Shown: positions 19,352 to 28,599, counted from the stretch's first letter. The stretch: DNA of 64,000 bases from Myxococcales bacterium 68-20 (GCA_001899635.1 MKVQ01000040.1:251915-315914); one strand, 5' to 3'. Numbers and translations: made by a program. Notes: generated by a model from the sequence alone, not told the origin.

Positions 19352-19963
19352 TCAGATCTCTGCTGATGCCGGATTCGCCGTCCGTGATCGGAGCCCGAGT
19401 GCGTTGAGTGGGCCGATCCGCGGCAGTCGGTGTGCGACGAGGCTGAGCGCGCGCGCGTTGTCGTCGCCGAAGGCGCTGAGCGGGATGAGGCCTATGACCG
19501 CCGGGATCCAGCGGCCTTTGGCTCGCTTGATCAGCAACAGGTCGTCACCGGCGATGGACCAGCCGTCGAGCTCAGCCCAGGCGCGGTGGGATTCGCGACC
19601 GGCGCCGGATGATCTCCATCCGGTCTCGTCGAGCGTGGCGGTGACTTCGGAACGATCGGGGACACTGAGCCGCAAGAGCTCGCGTGTCAGTGATGGTTTG
19701 AGCCGTGTCCGGACGAACACGACGAAGAGGAGGAACATGATGATGGCGGAGAGCAGAATCCACCCCAGCGGTTCAGCGTGTCTCGCCAGATCGGCTCCGA
19801 GTGCAGCGAGGACCAGGGCGGCGACGACGACGGGCCAGCGGAATGAGGATGGGCGTTGCGTCCAGATGAACGCCGCTACCGCATCGGTCTCACGCTTCTG
19901 AGCGGTCGTCCAGCGGCCGGTAGCGGTTGTCCCAGCGGGCAACGGTCGCTCGGGGCGGTTCAT
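19352..19963 (-). CDS. YcxB-like membrane protein
   Basis: 203 residues with two adjacent membrane helices at about 41-60 and 66-86, then a soluble C-terminal domain (about 105-190) with the TLDETGW..AWAELDGW pattern of YcxB-like proteins. The function of the family is unknown. It converges with the small lipoprotein gene and is divergent from the NTPase gene. Confidence 0.75.
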   Translation of the reverse strand: MNRPERPLPAGTTATGRWTTAQKRETDAVAAFIWTQRPSSFRWPVVVAALVLAALGADLARHAEPLGWILLSAIIMFLLFVVFVRTRLKPSLTRELLRLSVPDRSEVTATLDETGWRSSGAGRESHRAWAELDGWSIAGDDLLLIKRAKGRWIPAVIGLIPLSAFGDDNARALSLVAHRLPRIGPLNALGLRSRTANPASAEI

Positions 19964-20114
19964 CCCGCCGACTCTAATTCAGTTCAGATCGAGGGGGTGG
20001 ATTGCTCGGTGCGCGTCGGGAGGGGCATGTTCCTCGCGATGTTTGTCGCAGGACGGCCACGTTGGCAGATTCTTCGCATCCCCTTCGAGCAGAACGTCTG
20101 CCGGCGGATGAGCC

Positions 20115-20648
20115 ATGTCCAACGACCTCGAGAAGAAGGCTCATGTCCTGCTGATCACCGGGCTGCCCGGCATCGGCAAGACGACGGTGATCCGGCACGT
20201 CGCCGATGGGCTCACCGCCAAGGTGCTCCGGGGGTTCTACACCGAGGAGATCCGCCTGCACGGGGAGCGGTGCGGCTTTCGGCTCGTGAGCTTCGACGGG
20301 GCCCCGCGTGTCATCGCGCATGTGGACTTCCCGAAGAGCTGCCGCGTGGGCAAGTACGGCGTCGATGTCGGGGCGCTCGACGATGCCGCGCCGCTGCTGC
20401 AGCCCGATCCGAAGGCAGACGTCTACCTGGTCGACGAGATCGGCAAGATGGAGTGCTTCTCGGATTGCTTGGTGGAGGCGATGCGCACCCTCCTCTCCTA
20501 CGGCACGCCTGTCGTCGCCACCGTCGGCGCGCGCGGAGACGGCTTCATCGCCGAAGTGAAGCGCCGCCCCGAATGCGAGCTCTGGGAAGTGACCCGTGCC
20601 AATCGGGACGACTTGCCTGCCCGTATCGCCGCGTGGGTCTCGGCGTAA
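20115..20648 (+). CDS. THEP1-family nucleoside-triphosphatase
   Basis: 177 residues, the normal THEP1 length. Walker A is GLPGIGKT at 16-23 and Walker B is VYLVDEIGKME, with Asp107 and Glu108. The family diagnostic GFYTEEIR follows near residue 40. These enzymes hydrolyse NTPs to NDPs in the cytoplasm; the biological role is not settled. It stands 15 bases before the convergent stop of the aldo/keto reductase gene. Confidence 0.92.
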   Translation: MSNDLEKKAHVLLITGLPGIGKTTVIRHVADGLTAKVLRGFYTEEIRLHGERCGFRLVSFDGAPRVIAHVDFPKSCRVGKYGVDVGALDDAAPLLQPDPKADVYLVDEIGKMECFSDCLVEAMRTLLSYGTPVVATVGARGDGFIAEVKRRPECELWEVTRANRDDLPARIAAWVSA

Positions 20649-20663
20649 CGGGCATCGTCGTGG

Positions 20664-21494
20664 TCACAGCACCTCGAGCGGCCTCTTCTCCGTGGGAGGT
20701 GGGAACGCTTCGTCGAGCATCGCGAGGTCGTCCCGGTCGAGCCGGATCTCGAGTGCGGCGCGATTCTCTCGCACGTGCTCGCGCGTGCCCGCCTTGGGGA
20801 TTGCGGCGACACCGCGATGACGGAGCACCCATGCGAGCGCTACTTGCGCAGGCGTGGCTCCGTGTTTCTCGGCGATGACTTTCAACGGCGGATGAGCGAG
20901 CAGTCGGCCCTGCTCGATCGGCGAGTACGCCATGATCGGAATGCGTCGCTCGCGACACCAAGGCAGGAGGTCGTACTCGATTCCTCGTCGTGAGAGGTTG
21001 TAGAGCACCTGATCCGTCGCGACCTCTTCGCCTCCGAGCTCGATGAGCTCCTGCATGTCGTCGATGTCGAGGTTGCTCACACCCCAGTGGCGGATCTTTC
21101 CCTCACGCATCAGGGTACGAAACGCATCGACGGTCTCGTCGAGAGCGACCGATTCACGCCAGTGCAGCAGATACAGGTCGAGCCGATCCGTGCGCAAGCG
21201 ACGCAGGCTGTTCGTGCATGCACCAATCGTCCCGCGTCGGCTCGCGTGCTGCGGGAGCACCTTGCTGACGAGGAAGACCTCGTCACGACGGCCGGTGATC
21301 GCTTCTCCGACGAGCTCCTCTGCGGCGCCATCGGCATACATCTCGGCGGTGTCGATGAGCGTCATGCCGAGATCGAGGCCGAGGCGGAGCGCTGCGAGCT
21401 CCTCATTCCTGCGCCCGACACGCTCGGCCATGCACCACGTGCCTTGCCCGAGAACGGGAATCGACTCACCCGATGGCAACCGCAGCTTGCGCAT
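20664..21494 (-). CDS. Aldo/keto reductase
   Basis: 276 residues from the ATG that gives the normal AKR N-terminus (MRKLRLPSGE); longer upstream starts add a non-family tail. The catalytic tetrad is visible as Asp48, Tyr53, Lys78 and His111. SNLD and the C-terminal IPKAGTREHVRENR cofactor-phosphate segment support NADPH use. It probably reduces aldehydes or ketones; the substrate cannot be told. Upstream on the same strand lies a stretch of decayed genes. Confidence 0.92.
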   Translation of the reverse strand: MRKLRLPSGESIPVLGQGTWCMAERVGRRNEELAALRLGLDLGMTLIDTAEMYADGAAEELVGEAITGRRDEVFLVSKVLPQHASRRGTIGACTNSLRRLRTDRLDLYLLHWRESVALDETVDAFRTLMREGKIRHWGVSNLDIDDMQELIELGGEEVATDQVLYNLSRRGIEYDLLPWCRERRIPIMAYSPIEQGRLLAHPPLKVIAEKHGATPAQVALAWVLRHRGVAAIPKAGTREHVRENRAALEIRLDRDDLAMLDEAFPPPTEKRPLEVL

Positions 21495-21761
21495 GGTCGT
21501 TGGTGTGCGCGGTGACGTTCGTCGTGCTCGCCAGTCGAGACCGGGATGCATGCGCTGGACCATCGTGGTGAGTCGGAAGTCGAACGGAGGTCGGCCGAGC
21601 AACGAGCCAAGTACGAGCTCCTGGCTGGAGCCCAGCCTCCGACCGATCGAGCTTCTCCGGCGCGGGCAAGGACGACGAGCTCGAGGACGGCCAGGGCCCT
21701 TCGAGACGGGAAGCGGGTCTCCCCGTCGAGGACGACGCGGGGCGACGGCGCGCGCGTCGCA

Positions 21762-22035
21762 TCAAGCGCGCGAGGGGGCGGCTCCGTCGTCGGTGAGCTG
21801 TCGCATGAGCGACGCCTCGTCGGTGAGCCGATGGTGGGCGATGATCCGTCCGTCACGGAATCGCTCGATCGTCATCTGCGCGACCTCGAAGGTCCGACCC
21901 GTGGGGGCGAGACCGAAGAAGTCGCCGTCGTGGGGGCGAAGCCGTCGCGACGCGCGGCGGCGCTCTGGCATTGGCGAAGTCGCCGCGTGTCGGTGTGAAG
22001 GTCTCGTAGGCGAGCACGTCTTCTCGCCGGCGCGC
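21762..22035 (-). pseudogene. Decayed SnoaL-like protein fragment
   Basis: The last about 50 codons read as a good SnoaL-fold C-terminus: GDFFGLAPTGRTFEV, then an ERFRDGRIIAHHR stretch and SLMRQL. Upstream, a short segment in another frame (EDVLAYE) looks like the preceding strand. The N-terminal half and an in-frame start are missing, so this looks like a frameshifted and truncated remnant. A short coding gene cannot be excluded. Confidence 0.45.
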
Positions 22036-22073
22036 ACCCTCGTGAGCGCGCGCGGCGAGAGCGCGGGCAACCC

Positions 22074-22345
22074 TCACCGGCGACGGCGGCGGAGCCAGGC
22101 TGCGAGGACGAGACCGATGAGGGCGAGACCGCTCGGCTCGCTCGCTCCCGGCGCGCGGACACTGCATCCGGATGCGCCGTCGTCGATGGGCGAGGTCTCC
22201 TCCGGCGAAGGCACGCCGCCGTCGCCGTTACCTGCATCGGGCTCCGCGCCGCTCGAGGTGTCCGGTTCCACCGACGCGTCGGTGCCGGTGTCGACCGGAG
22301 GGGTGGCGATGACCCAGGAGCGGCGTTCGGGCCGCTTGCGAGACG
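22074..22345 (-). pseudogene. C-terminal fragment of a MYXO-CTERM-type secreted protein
   Basis: This frame ends in a typical MYXO-CTERM-like tail: an Asp/Gly/Ser-rich linker, the GCSV cysteine, a short hydrophobic helix (GLALIGLVLAAW) and terminal RRRRR. The upstream part of the frame is antisense to the sigma factor gene at 22371 and shows no signal peptide or domain. I read it as the surviving 3' end of a larger secreted-protein gene whose front was lost. Confidence 0.5.
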
Positions 22346-22370
22346 CGGCGTTCCCGGTGGAAGATGACGC

Positions 22371-23015
22371 GTGAAGGACGCCTATCTCGAGCTGCTGGCA
22401 CGAGCACGGCGGTTGACGCGACGTTCGGACGAGGCGGAAGACCTCCTCCAGGCGATCCTGCTCTCTGCCATCCATGCAGGGCGTGCGGATCTCTCGTGCC
22501 CGAACAACCGGCGCTGGCTCGAAGGCGCTCTCCGGAGGCGGGCCGCCTTCGAGGCGCGAACGGCGATCCGGCGCCGTCGCCGAGAGGGGGGCTGGTCCAC
22601 GGACGCCGCGGCGCCTGCTGGCAGCCCGCTTCCGGCGTCGTTTCTCGGAGCGCTCACGCCGAGCCTGCGCACGACGGCCCTGCTGGTCCTGACCGGGCAT
22701 GCCAAGCCCGAGATCCTCTGGTTGCAACGGCTCTCGGATGCGGCGTTCCGGCAGCGCGTCAGCGCGATCCGACGGCGCTGGCGCGAATCTGACGATCCCT
22801 CGATCGAAGACGCTGCGGGCCTTGCCGGGCCGCTGAGCTACGGGCGGATCCGGCGTGCGCTCCTCGGGGCAGCGCAGGGCGAAGGGGTGGCGCTTGCCAG
22901 CCATGATCCCGACGGACATCTTTTTGTCATACGGACGAGCTCACAAAACGACGGCCGACGGCAACACGGGGGTGAGGAGGAACCTGCGAAGGCCTCCACT
23001 ACAGTCAGGGAGTAA
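22371..23015 (+). CDS. Divergent ECF-like sigma factor
   Basis: 214 residues from a GTG. Residues 1-70 read as sigma region 2 (YLELLARARRLT, DEAEDLLQAILLSA), followed by an Arg-rich stretch. Region 4-like sequence at about 88-140 is degenerate, with weak helix-turn-helix spacing. The C-terminal 60 residues match nothing I know. No membrane regulator follows; the VOC gene starts four bases after the stop. It may be a functional sigma factor of an unusual group or one in decay. It is not closely similar to the block A and B factors. Confidence 0.65.
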   Translation: MKDAYLELLARARRLTRRSDEAEDLLQAILLSAIHAGRADLSCPNNRRWLEGALRRRAAFEARTAIRRRRREGGWSTDAAAPAGSPLPASFLGALTPSLRTTALLVLTGHAKPEILWLQRLSDAAFRQRVSAIRRRWRESDDPSIEDAAGLAGPLSYGRIRRALLGAAQGEGVALASHDPDGHLFVIRTSSQNDGRRQHGGEEEPAKASTTVRE

Positions 23016-23019
23016 ACAC

Positions 23020-23415
23020 ATGCTTGGGAAATTCCGGCTCGGGACCATTTGCTACTACGTCGCGGACATCGCTCGGACGGAGGCCTTCTATCGCGACGTG
23101 CTCGGCTTCGAGGTGAAGCGCATGGATGACGATGGAGAGGGCAATGCCTGGCTCACGGCCCAGACCGCGAACGGCATCGAGCTCATCTTCTTCAAGCGGG
23201 ACGCCCGCCCCGGCGACACACCCGTCGTCGTCTTCGACCTTCCGGACGGTGGGATCGACGACGTCGTTTCCGGCCTCGCCGCCAAAGGCGTCACGATCGT
23301 CACGCCGGTGAGCGAAGCGCCTGGCGGCTGGTCGGCGGACGTAGCCGATCCGGACGGTCACCCGATCTCGATGTACCAAACCAACGAGCTGCCACGCAGG
23401 GCAGCAGGGAGCTGA
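23020..23415 (+). CDS. VOC (glyoxalase/bleomycin resistance) family protein
   Basis: 131 residues, one VOC module pair. It begins FRLGTICYYVADIARTEAFY with the usual FYRDVLGFEV strand-helix and ends with DPDGHPISMYQ. The metal-ligand positions look plausible, but the substrate is unknown. AGGGAG at 23007-23012 is well placed before the ATG. It follows the divergent sigma gene at once and may be co-transcribed with it. Confidence 0.87.
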   Translation: MLGKFRLGTICYYVADIARTEAFYRDVLGFEVKRMDDDGEGNAWLTAQTANGIELIFFKRDARPGDTPVVVFDLPDGGIDDVVSGLAAKGVTIVTPVSEAPGGWSADVADPDGHPISMYQTNELPRRAAGS

Positions 23416-23681
23416 GAGCCCCGCTCTCGACGGCGTCATGCTCACCGCGCGTCATCGCCCGCGCGGTGAGCGGCTGCACTCCGCGACACCGAGCCGGATA
23501 GCGAGGCGCGTGCTGTCTCTCGAGCGCTGCGAGCATCGGTGAGAATGCCCAGCCTTCCACGACGCCGGCACACGCGTCCCCATAGCGCGACCGTACGTGC
23601 GCGCGGAGCCCCGTTCGTCCTTTCATCTGGTTCGGTGTCCCACGGTTCGGAGTAGCATCGCGGGTCGAGGGTTCGAAGACC

Positions 23682-24737
23682 GTGAGGCTCATCGGCACTC
23701 ATGCGCGTGTTCGTGCCCTGGTGAGCGGTGTCGGCCTCGTGCTCGCATCGTGGTCGTGGTCGAAGGCGGCCTACGCCGCGCCGTTCGAGCTCGTGTGGTC
23801 CGCTCCGGCGGGATGCCCCTCGCGCGACGAGATCATGGAGGCGACGCGAGCTCGTCTCGGAGAGCCTCGCAGCGCGGCGACCCCAGAGCTGCTCGTGGAG
23901 GGTACAGTCAGCGAGAGCAACGAGGGGTTCAGCGTCACACTCGTGATGAACGACGCTTCTGGACGTCGCATCGGACAACGTCAGGTCCGAGTCGAAAGCC
24001 GCACGTGCAAGGAGGTCGAAGGTCCGACGTCGCTCGTGCTCGCGATGATGATCGCCGTCGCACGCCCGCGGATCGAGGCGCCCGCGAGCCCGGACGACCA
24101 CGTCGAGACGCCGCCGAGCGGGGCGGCGCCACCAGAGCGTGAGGTCGCTCGTCTGCCGCCCGCCGCAGCGCCGAGTCGACCGCCGGCGCCGGCGCCAGCC
24201 GCAGAGCCTCGACCGCGGACGCATCGACTGCTCATCGGCGCGGCGGCGGTCGCGTCGCGCGGTGCGCTTCCCACGACGGCCGGCGGCTTCGCGGTTCGCG
24301 CGTTCTACTCGCCGAGCTCGATCGTGCTCTTCGGGCTCGAGGCGAGCGCCGAGACGAGCGGTTCGGTACGAGCTGGTGCGGGCGAGGTCGGATTTTCGAT
24401 GTTCGGGGCGTCCGCACGCGTCGGGCTATCCGTTTTCAGCGCTTCGCGGTTCGAGCTCATCCCGACGCTCGGCGCACGGCTCGCCTTCATCCACAACACG
24501 CCGAGAGGCTTCCAGGCGGTCCATCAGCAAGTCCGCCCCACGATCCTCGCGGGGCCTGGCGTCCTCGTGCGCGTCGAGGTCGCGCGTTCGCTCTTCGTGG
24601 AGGCCCTCCCCGAGATCGAAGGCATCTTCCATCGCGAGGGCTTCCTGATCCGCGAGGATGGCAAGCTCTACCATGTGCACCGCCCGAGCGCCCTCGAGGG
24701 CCGCCTATCGGTTGGTGTCGGCTACGAGTTTCGCTAG
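23682..24737 (+). CDS. Block B gene 1: secreted protein with N-domain and probable beta-barrel C-domain
   Basis: 351 residues from a GTG. The signal peptide ends near AYA (residue 32). The N-domain (35-130) has the AGCPSRDE and RTCKEVEG cysteines that match those of the block A protein. A Pro/Ala-rich linker (130-185) leads to a barrel-like C-half with aromatic-ended strands and a terminal YEFR. It opens block B, 71 bases before the sigma gene. Role unknown; the retained position at the head of both blocks suggests a functional link to the sigma system. Confidence 0.75.
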   Translation: MRLIGTHARVRALVSGVGLVLASWSWSKAAYAAPFELVWSAPAGCPSRDEIMEATRARLGEPRSAATPELLVEGTVSESNEGFSVTLVMNDASGRRIGQRQVRVESRTCKEVEGPTSLVLAMMIAVARPRIEAPASPDDHVETPPSGAAPPEREVARLPPAAAPSRPPAPAPAAEPRPRTHRLLIGAAAVASRGALPTTAGGFAVRAFYSPSSIVLFGLEASAETSGSVRAGAGEVGFSMFGASARVGLSVFSASRFELIPTLGARLAFIHNTPRGFQAVHQQVRPTILAGPGVLVRVEVARSLFVEALPEIEGIFHREGFLIREDGKLYHVHRPSALEGRLSVGVGYEFR

Positions 24738-24808
24738 TCGATCCTGCACCCAAAAAAAGCGAGGCCGTCACGAAGGAAAAGTCGTGGGGGGCGTGCATTG
24801 ATCCCAGC

Positions 24809-25348
24809 GTGGAGGCCTTGATCGCTCGTGATGTCGCCATGCGGGAAGCCGCTGGAGACGTGATGCCTGCGCCGATGACGATCGACGACCTCTTCTCGTC
24901 CTATGCCGTGTTCGTCTGGCGGACGTTGCGGCAGTTCGGCGTTGCGAGCGCCGACCTCGAGGATCAGACGCAGGAGGTCTTCCTCATCGCCCACCGGCGC
25001 ATCGGCCACTGGGACGGCAAACATCCCCGCGCCTGGCTCTTCGCCATCGCACGCCGTTGTGCGTCGGCCTATCGCCGGCGCAGTCATCGCCGTCACGAAG
25101 AGCCCGTCGCGACCGTGCCCGAGGAGGCCGATCCGGGAGACCCGTCCGTACGCGCGGAGATCGATCTGCTCAATCGCGTCTTCCAGACGCTCGACGAGGA
25201 CAAGCAGATCGTCTTCATCCTCCATGAGGTCGAAGGGATGTCGATGCGCGAGGTCGCAGAGGCCGTCCAGTGCCCTCTCAAGACCGCTTTCACCCGTTAC
25301 TACGCTGCACGGCGCGAGCTCACTCGCGCGCTCGGAGAGGCAACATGA
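24809..25348 (+). CDS. Block B gene 2: ECF-type RNA polymerase sigma factor
   Basis: 179 residues from a GTG; in-frame ATGs at codons 11 and 19 are alternatives. Region 2 spans about 25-90 (VFVWRTLRQFGV, DLEDQTQEVFLIAHRR) and region 4 about 115-170, with the MREVAEAVQCPLKTAFTRY helix-turn-helix. It is recognisably the paralogue of the block A factor, but the region 4 recognition helix differs, so promoter preference may have diverged. The stop overlaps the next gene as ATGA. Confidence 0.93.
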   Translation: MEALIARDVAMREAAGDVMPAPMTIDDLFSSYAVFVWRTLRQFGVASADLEDQTQEVFLIAHRRIGHWDGKHPRAWLFAIARRCASAYRRRSHRRHEEPVATVPEEADPGDPSVRAEIDLLNRVFQTLDEDKQIVFILHEVEGMSMREVAEAVQCPLKTAFTRYYAARRELTRALGEAT

Positions 25349-26196
25349 AGACGGAGTATCCCGACGCTCCGCGCGCCGGCGAGCAGGATCCCGAAGGACT
25401 GCGCGCGTTCGTGCGCTCACGCCAGGTCGGCCCCAGCGATGCTGCTCTGGATCGAGTGGCGAAGCGCCTCGCAACGGCCGGGGTCCTCAGCCCTACGCGG
25501 AAGCCGGCCAGCGACCGGCCTTCGGTCAACGGGAAAGTTGCATACTACAAGGCTGGCCTTCTCGCGGCCGCCGTTGCGGGGGTGCTCGCAGTCTCTTGGG
25601 ATCGGGCGGAGAGACCGTTCGCCGGGACCAATGAACAGGCGCCATCGATGACGGCGCAATCACCCGCACCGGAGGTCGTGTCACCGGCGTCGGAGTTGCC
25701 GGTCGCGCAGGTGGCGCAGGTCGCCGTGGCGCCGGAGCCCGATCGCCCCGCGGCCGTGGTCTCGGTCGATCAGCTCCCCTCCGCACCTCCCCTCGCGCGA
25801 GGCATCAGCTCCACTCCCGCTGCTGCGAAGAGCACGAAGTCGCCGGCCGGCGGCGCCGAGGCGGCGCCGTCCGCGACGGAGCTCGAGCTGGTCCAACGCG
25901 CGCAGGCAGCGCTCGCGTCCGATCCGAATCGCGCGCTCACGCTCACGAACGAGCATGCTGTCACGTATCCAAAGGGCGAGCTCGTGCAGGAACGCGAGGT
26001 GACCGCCGTCGAGGCGCTTGCGCGGCTCGGGCGAAACGAGGAGGCCTCGCGCCGCGCGCTCGCTTTCGTGCGCCGCTTCCCGCAGACCCCTTACGCCGCG
26101 CGCCTCGAGATGGCGATCGGGCGCCCTCTGCCGGCGCCGTCCGGCGCCTCGACCCCCGAGGCGAGCGCCCGCTCGCTCTCGACCGCCACTCCGTAA
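25345..26196 (+). CDS. Block B gene 3: single-pass membrane protein with helical-repeat tail, candidate anti-sigma factor
   Basis: 283 residues. The layout equals the block A partner: a cytoplasmic N-part with GPSDAALDRVAK, one membrane helix at about 68-84, a Pro/Ala/Val-rich linker, and a TPR-like domain at about 190-260 ending in a FPQTPYAARLE-type helix. No zinc anti-sigma motif is seen. The assignment as sigma regulator rests on the coupled position and membrane topology. Confidence 0.75.
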   Translation: MKTEYPDAPRAGEQDPEGLRAFVRSRQVGPSDAALDRVAKRLATAGVLSPTRKPASDRPSVNGKVAYYKAGLLAAAVAGVLAVSWDRAERPFAGTNEQAPSMTAQSPAPEVVSPASELPVAQVAQVAVAPEPDRPAAVVSVDQLPSAPPLARGISSTPAAAKSTKSPAGGAEAAPSATELELVQRAQAALASDPNRALTLTNEHAVTYPKGELVQEREVTAVEALARLGRNEEASRRALAFVRRFPQTPYAARLEMAIGRPLPAPSGASTPEASARSLSTATP

Positions 26197-26221
26197 GCCG
26201 CTCTCCGAAGGAATGACCGAG

Positions 26222-27409
26222 ATGCTTCGACCCATCGCGCGCTACGGCGCGCCATTCACGCTGACTGCGTCCGTCGCGCTCGTGTGGCTCTTCGGCGGCT
26301 GCCGCGGGCCCGACGTCACCATCGCCGAGTCGTACGACGCAGGGTCGCCGCCGGCCTTCGTGGAGCCGGACGCCGAGGCCCCCAAGCCGGAGCTCGCGCT
26401 CACGGAGTACTGCCCGCTGACGACCTGCCCGATGCCGTACACGACCTGCCCGACCTCGCAGTACCCGTGCGACGTCAACCTGATGACCGACCCGAAGAAC
26501 TGCGGGGCCTGCGGGTTCCAATGCGCCGGGAGCGGCAACGCCACGTTCGAATGCGTGAGCGGGAAGTGCACCTTCCGCTGCACGGAGTCGAACGGGATCC
26601 GCACGGCCGACTGCAACGGCATCGTCGACGATGACTGCGAGGTCACGCTCGGGACGAACGACAACTGCAACGGCTGCGGCGACCGCTGCCCGGACCCGAA
26701 CAAGCCGTGCATTTACGACGAGACCACGCAGGTCGGCCGCTGCGGATGTAAACCAGGGCTTCTCCTCTGCGGAGAAAAGTGCGTCGACCCGACCGACGAC
26801 GACGAGCACTGTGGTGCCTGCGACCATAAGTGCGACCCAGCCGATGGAGGCGCCGGAAGCGACGGAGGCGCGCCTCCAGCCAATGCGTACTACGGCTGCC
26901 AGAAGAGCGAGTGCGGACATCTGAGATGCCGATATCCATTTTTCAGTTGCGATGGAGATCTCTCGAACGGATGTGAGGTTTCGCTCCTGAGCAACGAGCA
27001 TTGCGGCGCGTGCAATAACGCCTGCGCTCCCGGGCAGACGTGCCGTGCGAACAGTCAGGGACAGCCCGAGTGCATGTGCGCTCCCGGCTTGACCCTCTGC
27101 GGGAAGAAATGCGTCAACCTGACGACCAGTCCCGAACACTGCGGCGCCTGCGGGAACCGCTGCTTCGTTGTCGGCTCGGCCATGAATCAGGTCGGTACGT
27201 GCGCCTACGGCTACTGCATTCAAGAATGCAGGCAGGGCTGGGGTGATTGCAATGGAGACCCCAGCGACGGTTGCGAGGTGAACCTGAACTCCGATCAGCG
27301 CAATTGCGGGACGTGTGGGAACGCATGCGATGTGCTCGCGGGGCAACCCTGCGTCGGCGGAGGGTGCGCCGTTCATCCGTGCAGCGAAGGCGAGGAGGAG
27401 GCGCGATGA
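26222..27409 (+). CDS. Block B gene 4: Cys-rich NCGxCG-repeat lipoprotein
   Basis: 395 residues with lipobox FGGC (Cys27). GAAGGA at 26207-26212 stands nine bases before this ATG and directly abuts an in-frame ATG at 26213, so 26222 is preferred. The mature part repeats NCGACG or HCGACG with C and CDG..NGCEV. It parallels the block A protein closely in the opening TEYCPLTTCP-type segment and the final NCGTCG unit. Probably disulfide-rich and surface-exposed. It overlaps the next gene by ATGA. Confidence 0.85.
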   Translation: MLRPIARYGAPFTLTASVALVWLFGGCRGPDVTIAESYDAGSPPAFVEPDAEAPKPELALTEYCPLTTCPMPYTTCPTSQYPCDVNLMTDPKNCGACGFQCAGSGNATFECVSGKCTFRCTESNGIRTADCNGIVDDDCEVTLGTNDNCNGCGDRCPDPNKPCIYDETTQVGRCGCKPGLLLCGEKCVDPTDDDEHCGACDHKCDPADGGAGSDGGAPPANAYYGCQKSECGHLRCRYPFFSCDGDLSNGCEVSLLSNEHCGACNNACAPGQTCRANSQGQPECMCAPGLTLCGKKCVNLTTSPEHCGACGNRCFVVGSAMNQVGTCAYGYCIQECRQGWGDCNGDPSDGCEVNLNSDQRNCGTCGNACDVLAGQPCVGGGCAVHPCSEGEEEAR

Positions 27410-28599
27410 AAGCCGCTCGTGCGATCGCGGCCCTCGGCGCACTGAGTGTGGGCGCCTTCTTCCTCGCCTGCGCGTCGGACGAAGACCCGACGCTCGCCGA
27501 CCCCAACAACGAGAGCCGCGTACCCGGGCTCGACGGCGGAGCGGACGCCGATGCGAGTCAGAGCGAGGACGAGCCGTGCGTGCCCGGCGCTCTCTGCCCG
27601 TTCGGTCCTTTCGAGCCGTCCACTCCCGGCGGCGCGCTCGATCTCCGTACGCGCATCCACTTGATCCGCGGTCGCTCCCCGAGCGACGTATGGGCGCTCG
27701 GAGCGCGCGGCGCCGTCGCGCATTTCGACGGGACGTCCTGGTCGCGCGCCGAGACCGGAGCCACCGAATCCTTCCGGGCCGTCTGGCTTCGCGAAACGAG
27801 TGAGATCGCGCTGGCGTCGCTCGACGCCATCTACTCGCGGAACGCCGGTCTCGACGGCCCCGACGGAGGCGTGCCCTCGGCGGGCGGCTGGCTCCGAACG
27901 AACCCGGCCGCGACCGCACCCGAGATGGCCGGCCGGCCTGAAAACGTGAGCTCGGTCTGGGCCTCGCCGTCCGCGGAGTGGCTCTGGGGAACGAGCACCC
28001 TCGCCGATTGGATAGAAGGGATAAAGGAGAACGGCCTCTGGCGCGCGCGCATCGCGCCCGGGACGCAGACGCTCGAGGTCGCCCCTGCGCTGCCGCGTCA
28101 CGCGTGCGAGCTGATGGGATGTGTTCAGATGCTCAGCATCCACGGCAGCTCCGCCGACGATCTCTGGGCGGTGGGCGTCAGGGGTGCCGCGTTCCACATC
28201 ACGGGTGCCCAGAGCGAGACGCCGACCATCACTGCGTTCGACAGTCAGACCTGGGCCGGGCTGGACGGTGTTTGGGCTGCCTCGGCGACGGACGTCTGGG
28301 CGGTAGGCGGCGCCGGCACGATCCGTCGGTACACGGGCGGTGCTGTCTCGCTCGACGTCGTCGACGGCGTGCCGACCACCGAGGATCTGCACGGCGTCTG
28401 GGGCACGTCCTCGTCGGACGTCTGGGCGGTCGGCGATGCCGCGACTGTCCTCCACTACGACGGAGCAACGTGGTCCCGCGTGGAGATCCGGGGTCTCGGT
28501 CAGCGCAAGCCAAACCTCTTCACCGTCTGGTCGCCCGCTCCCGGTCATGTCTGGGTGGGCGGCGAAGGCGTCATTCTTTCGCTTGGAGGCAAGCCATGA
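27406..28599 (+). CDS. Block B gene 5: WAVG-repeat (beta-propeller-like) lipoprotein
   Basis: 397 residues with lipobox FLAC (Cys22). Blades are marked by SDVWALG, DDLWAVG, TDVWAVG and SDVWAVG, with HFDGTSWSR and HYDGATWSR turns. The conserved head EPCVPGALCPFGPF matches the block A paralogue. It ends with GHVWVGGEGVILSLG. No catalytic residues were recognised. The start is fixed by the ATGA overlap with the Cys-rich gene. Confidence 0.85.
   Translation: MKAARAIAALGALSVGAFFLACASDEDPTLADPNNESRVPGLDGGADADASQSEDEPCVPGALCPFGPFEPSTPGGALDLRTRIHLIRGRSPSDVWALGARGAVAHFDGTSWSRAETGATESFRAVWLRETSEIALASLDAIYSRNAGLDGPDGGVPSAGGWLRTNPAATAPEMAGRPENVSSVWASPSAEWLWGTSTLADWIEGIKENGLWRARIAPGTQTLEVAPALPRHACELMGCVQMLSIHGSSADDLWAVGVRGAAFHITGAQSETPTITAFDSQTWAGLDGVWAASATDVWAVGGAGTIRRYTGGAVSLDVVDGVPTTEDLHGVWGTSSSDVWAVGDAATVLHYDGATWSRVEIRGLGQRKPNLFTVWSPAPGHVWVGGEGVILSLGGKP

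Noticed and set aside
20664-21602. Longer start for the aldo/keto reductase
   Set aside because: The extra 36 residues do not fit the family N-terminus, which begins with MRKLRLPSGE at 21494.
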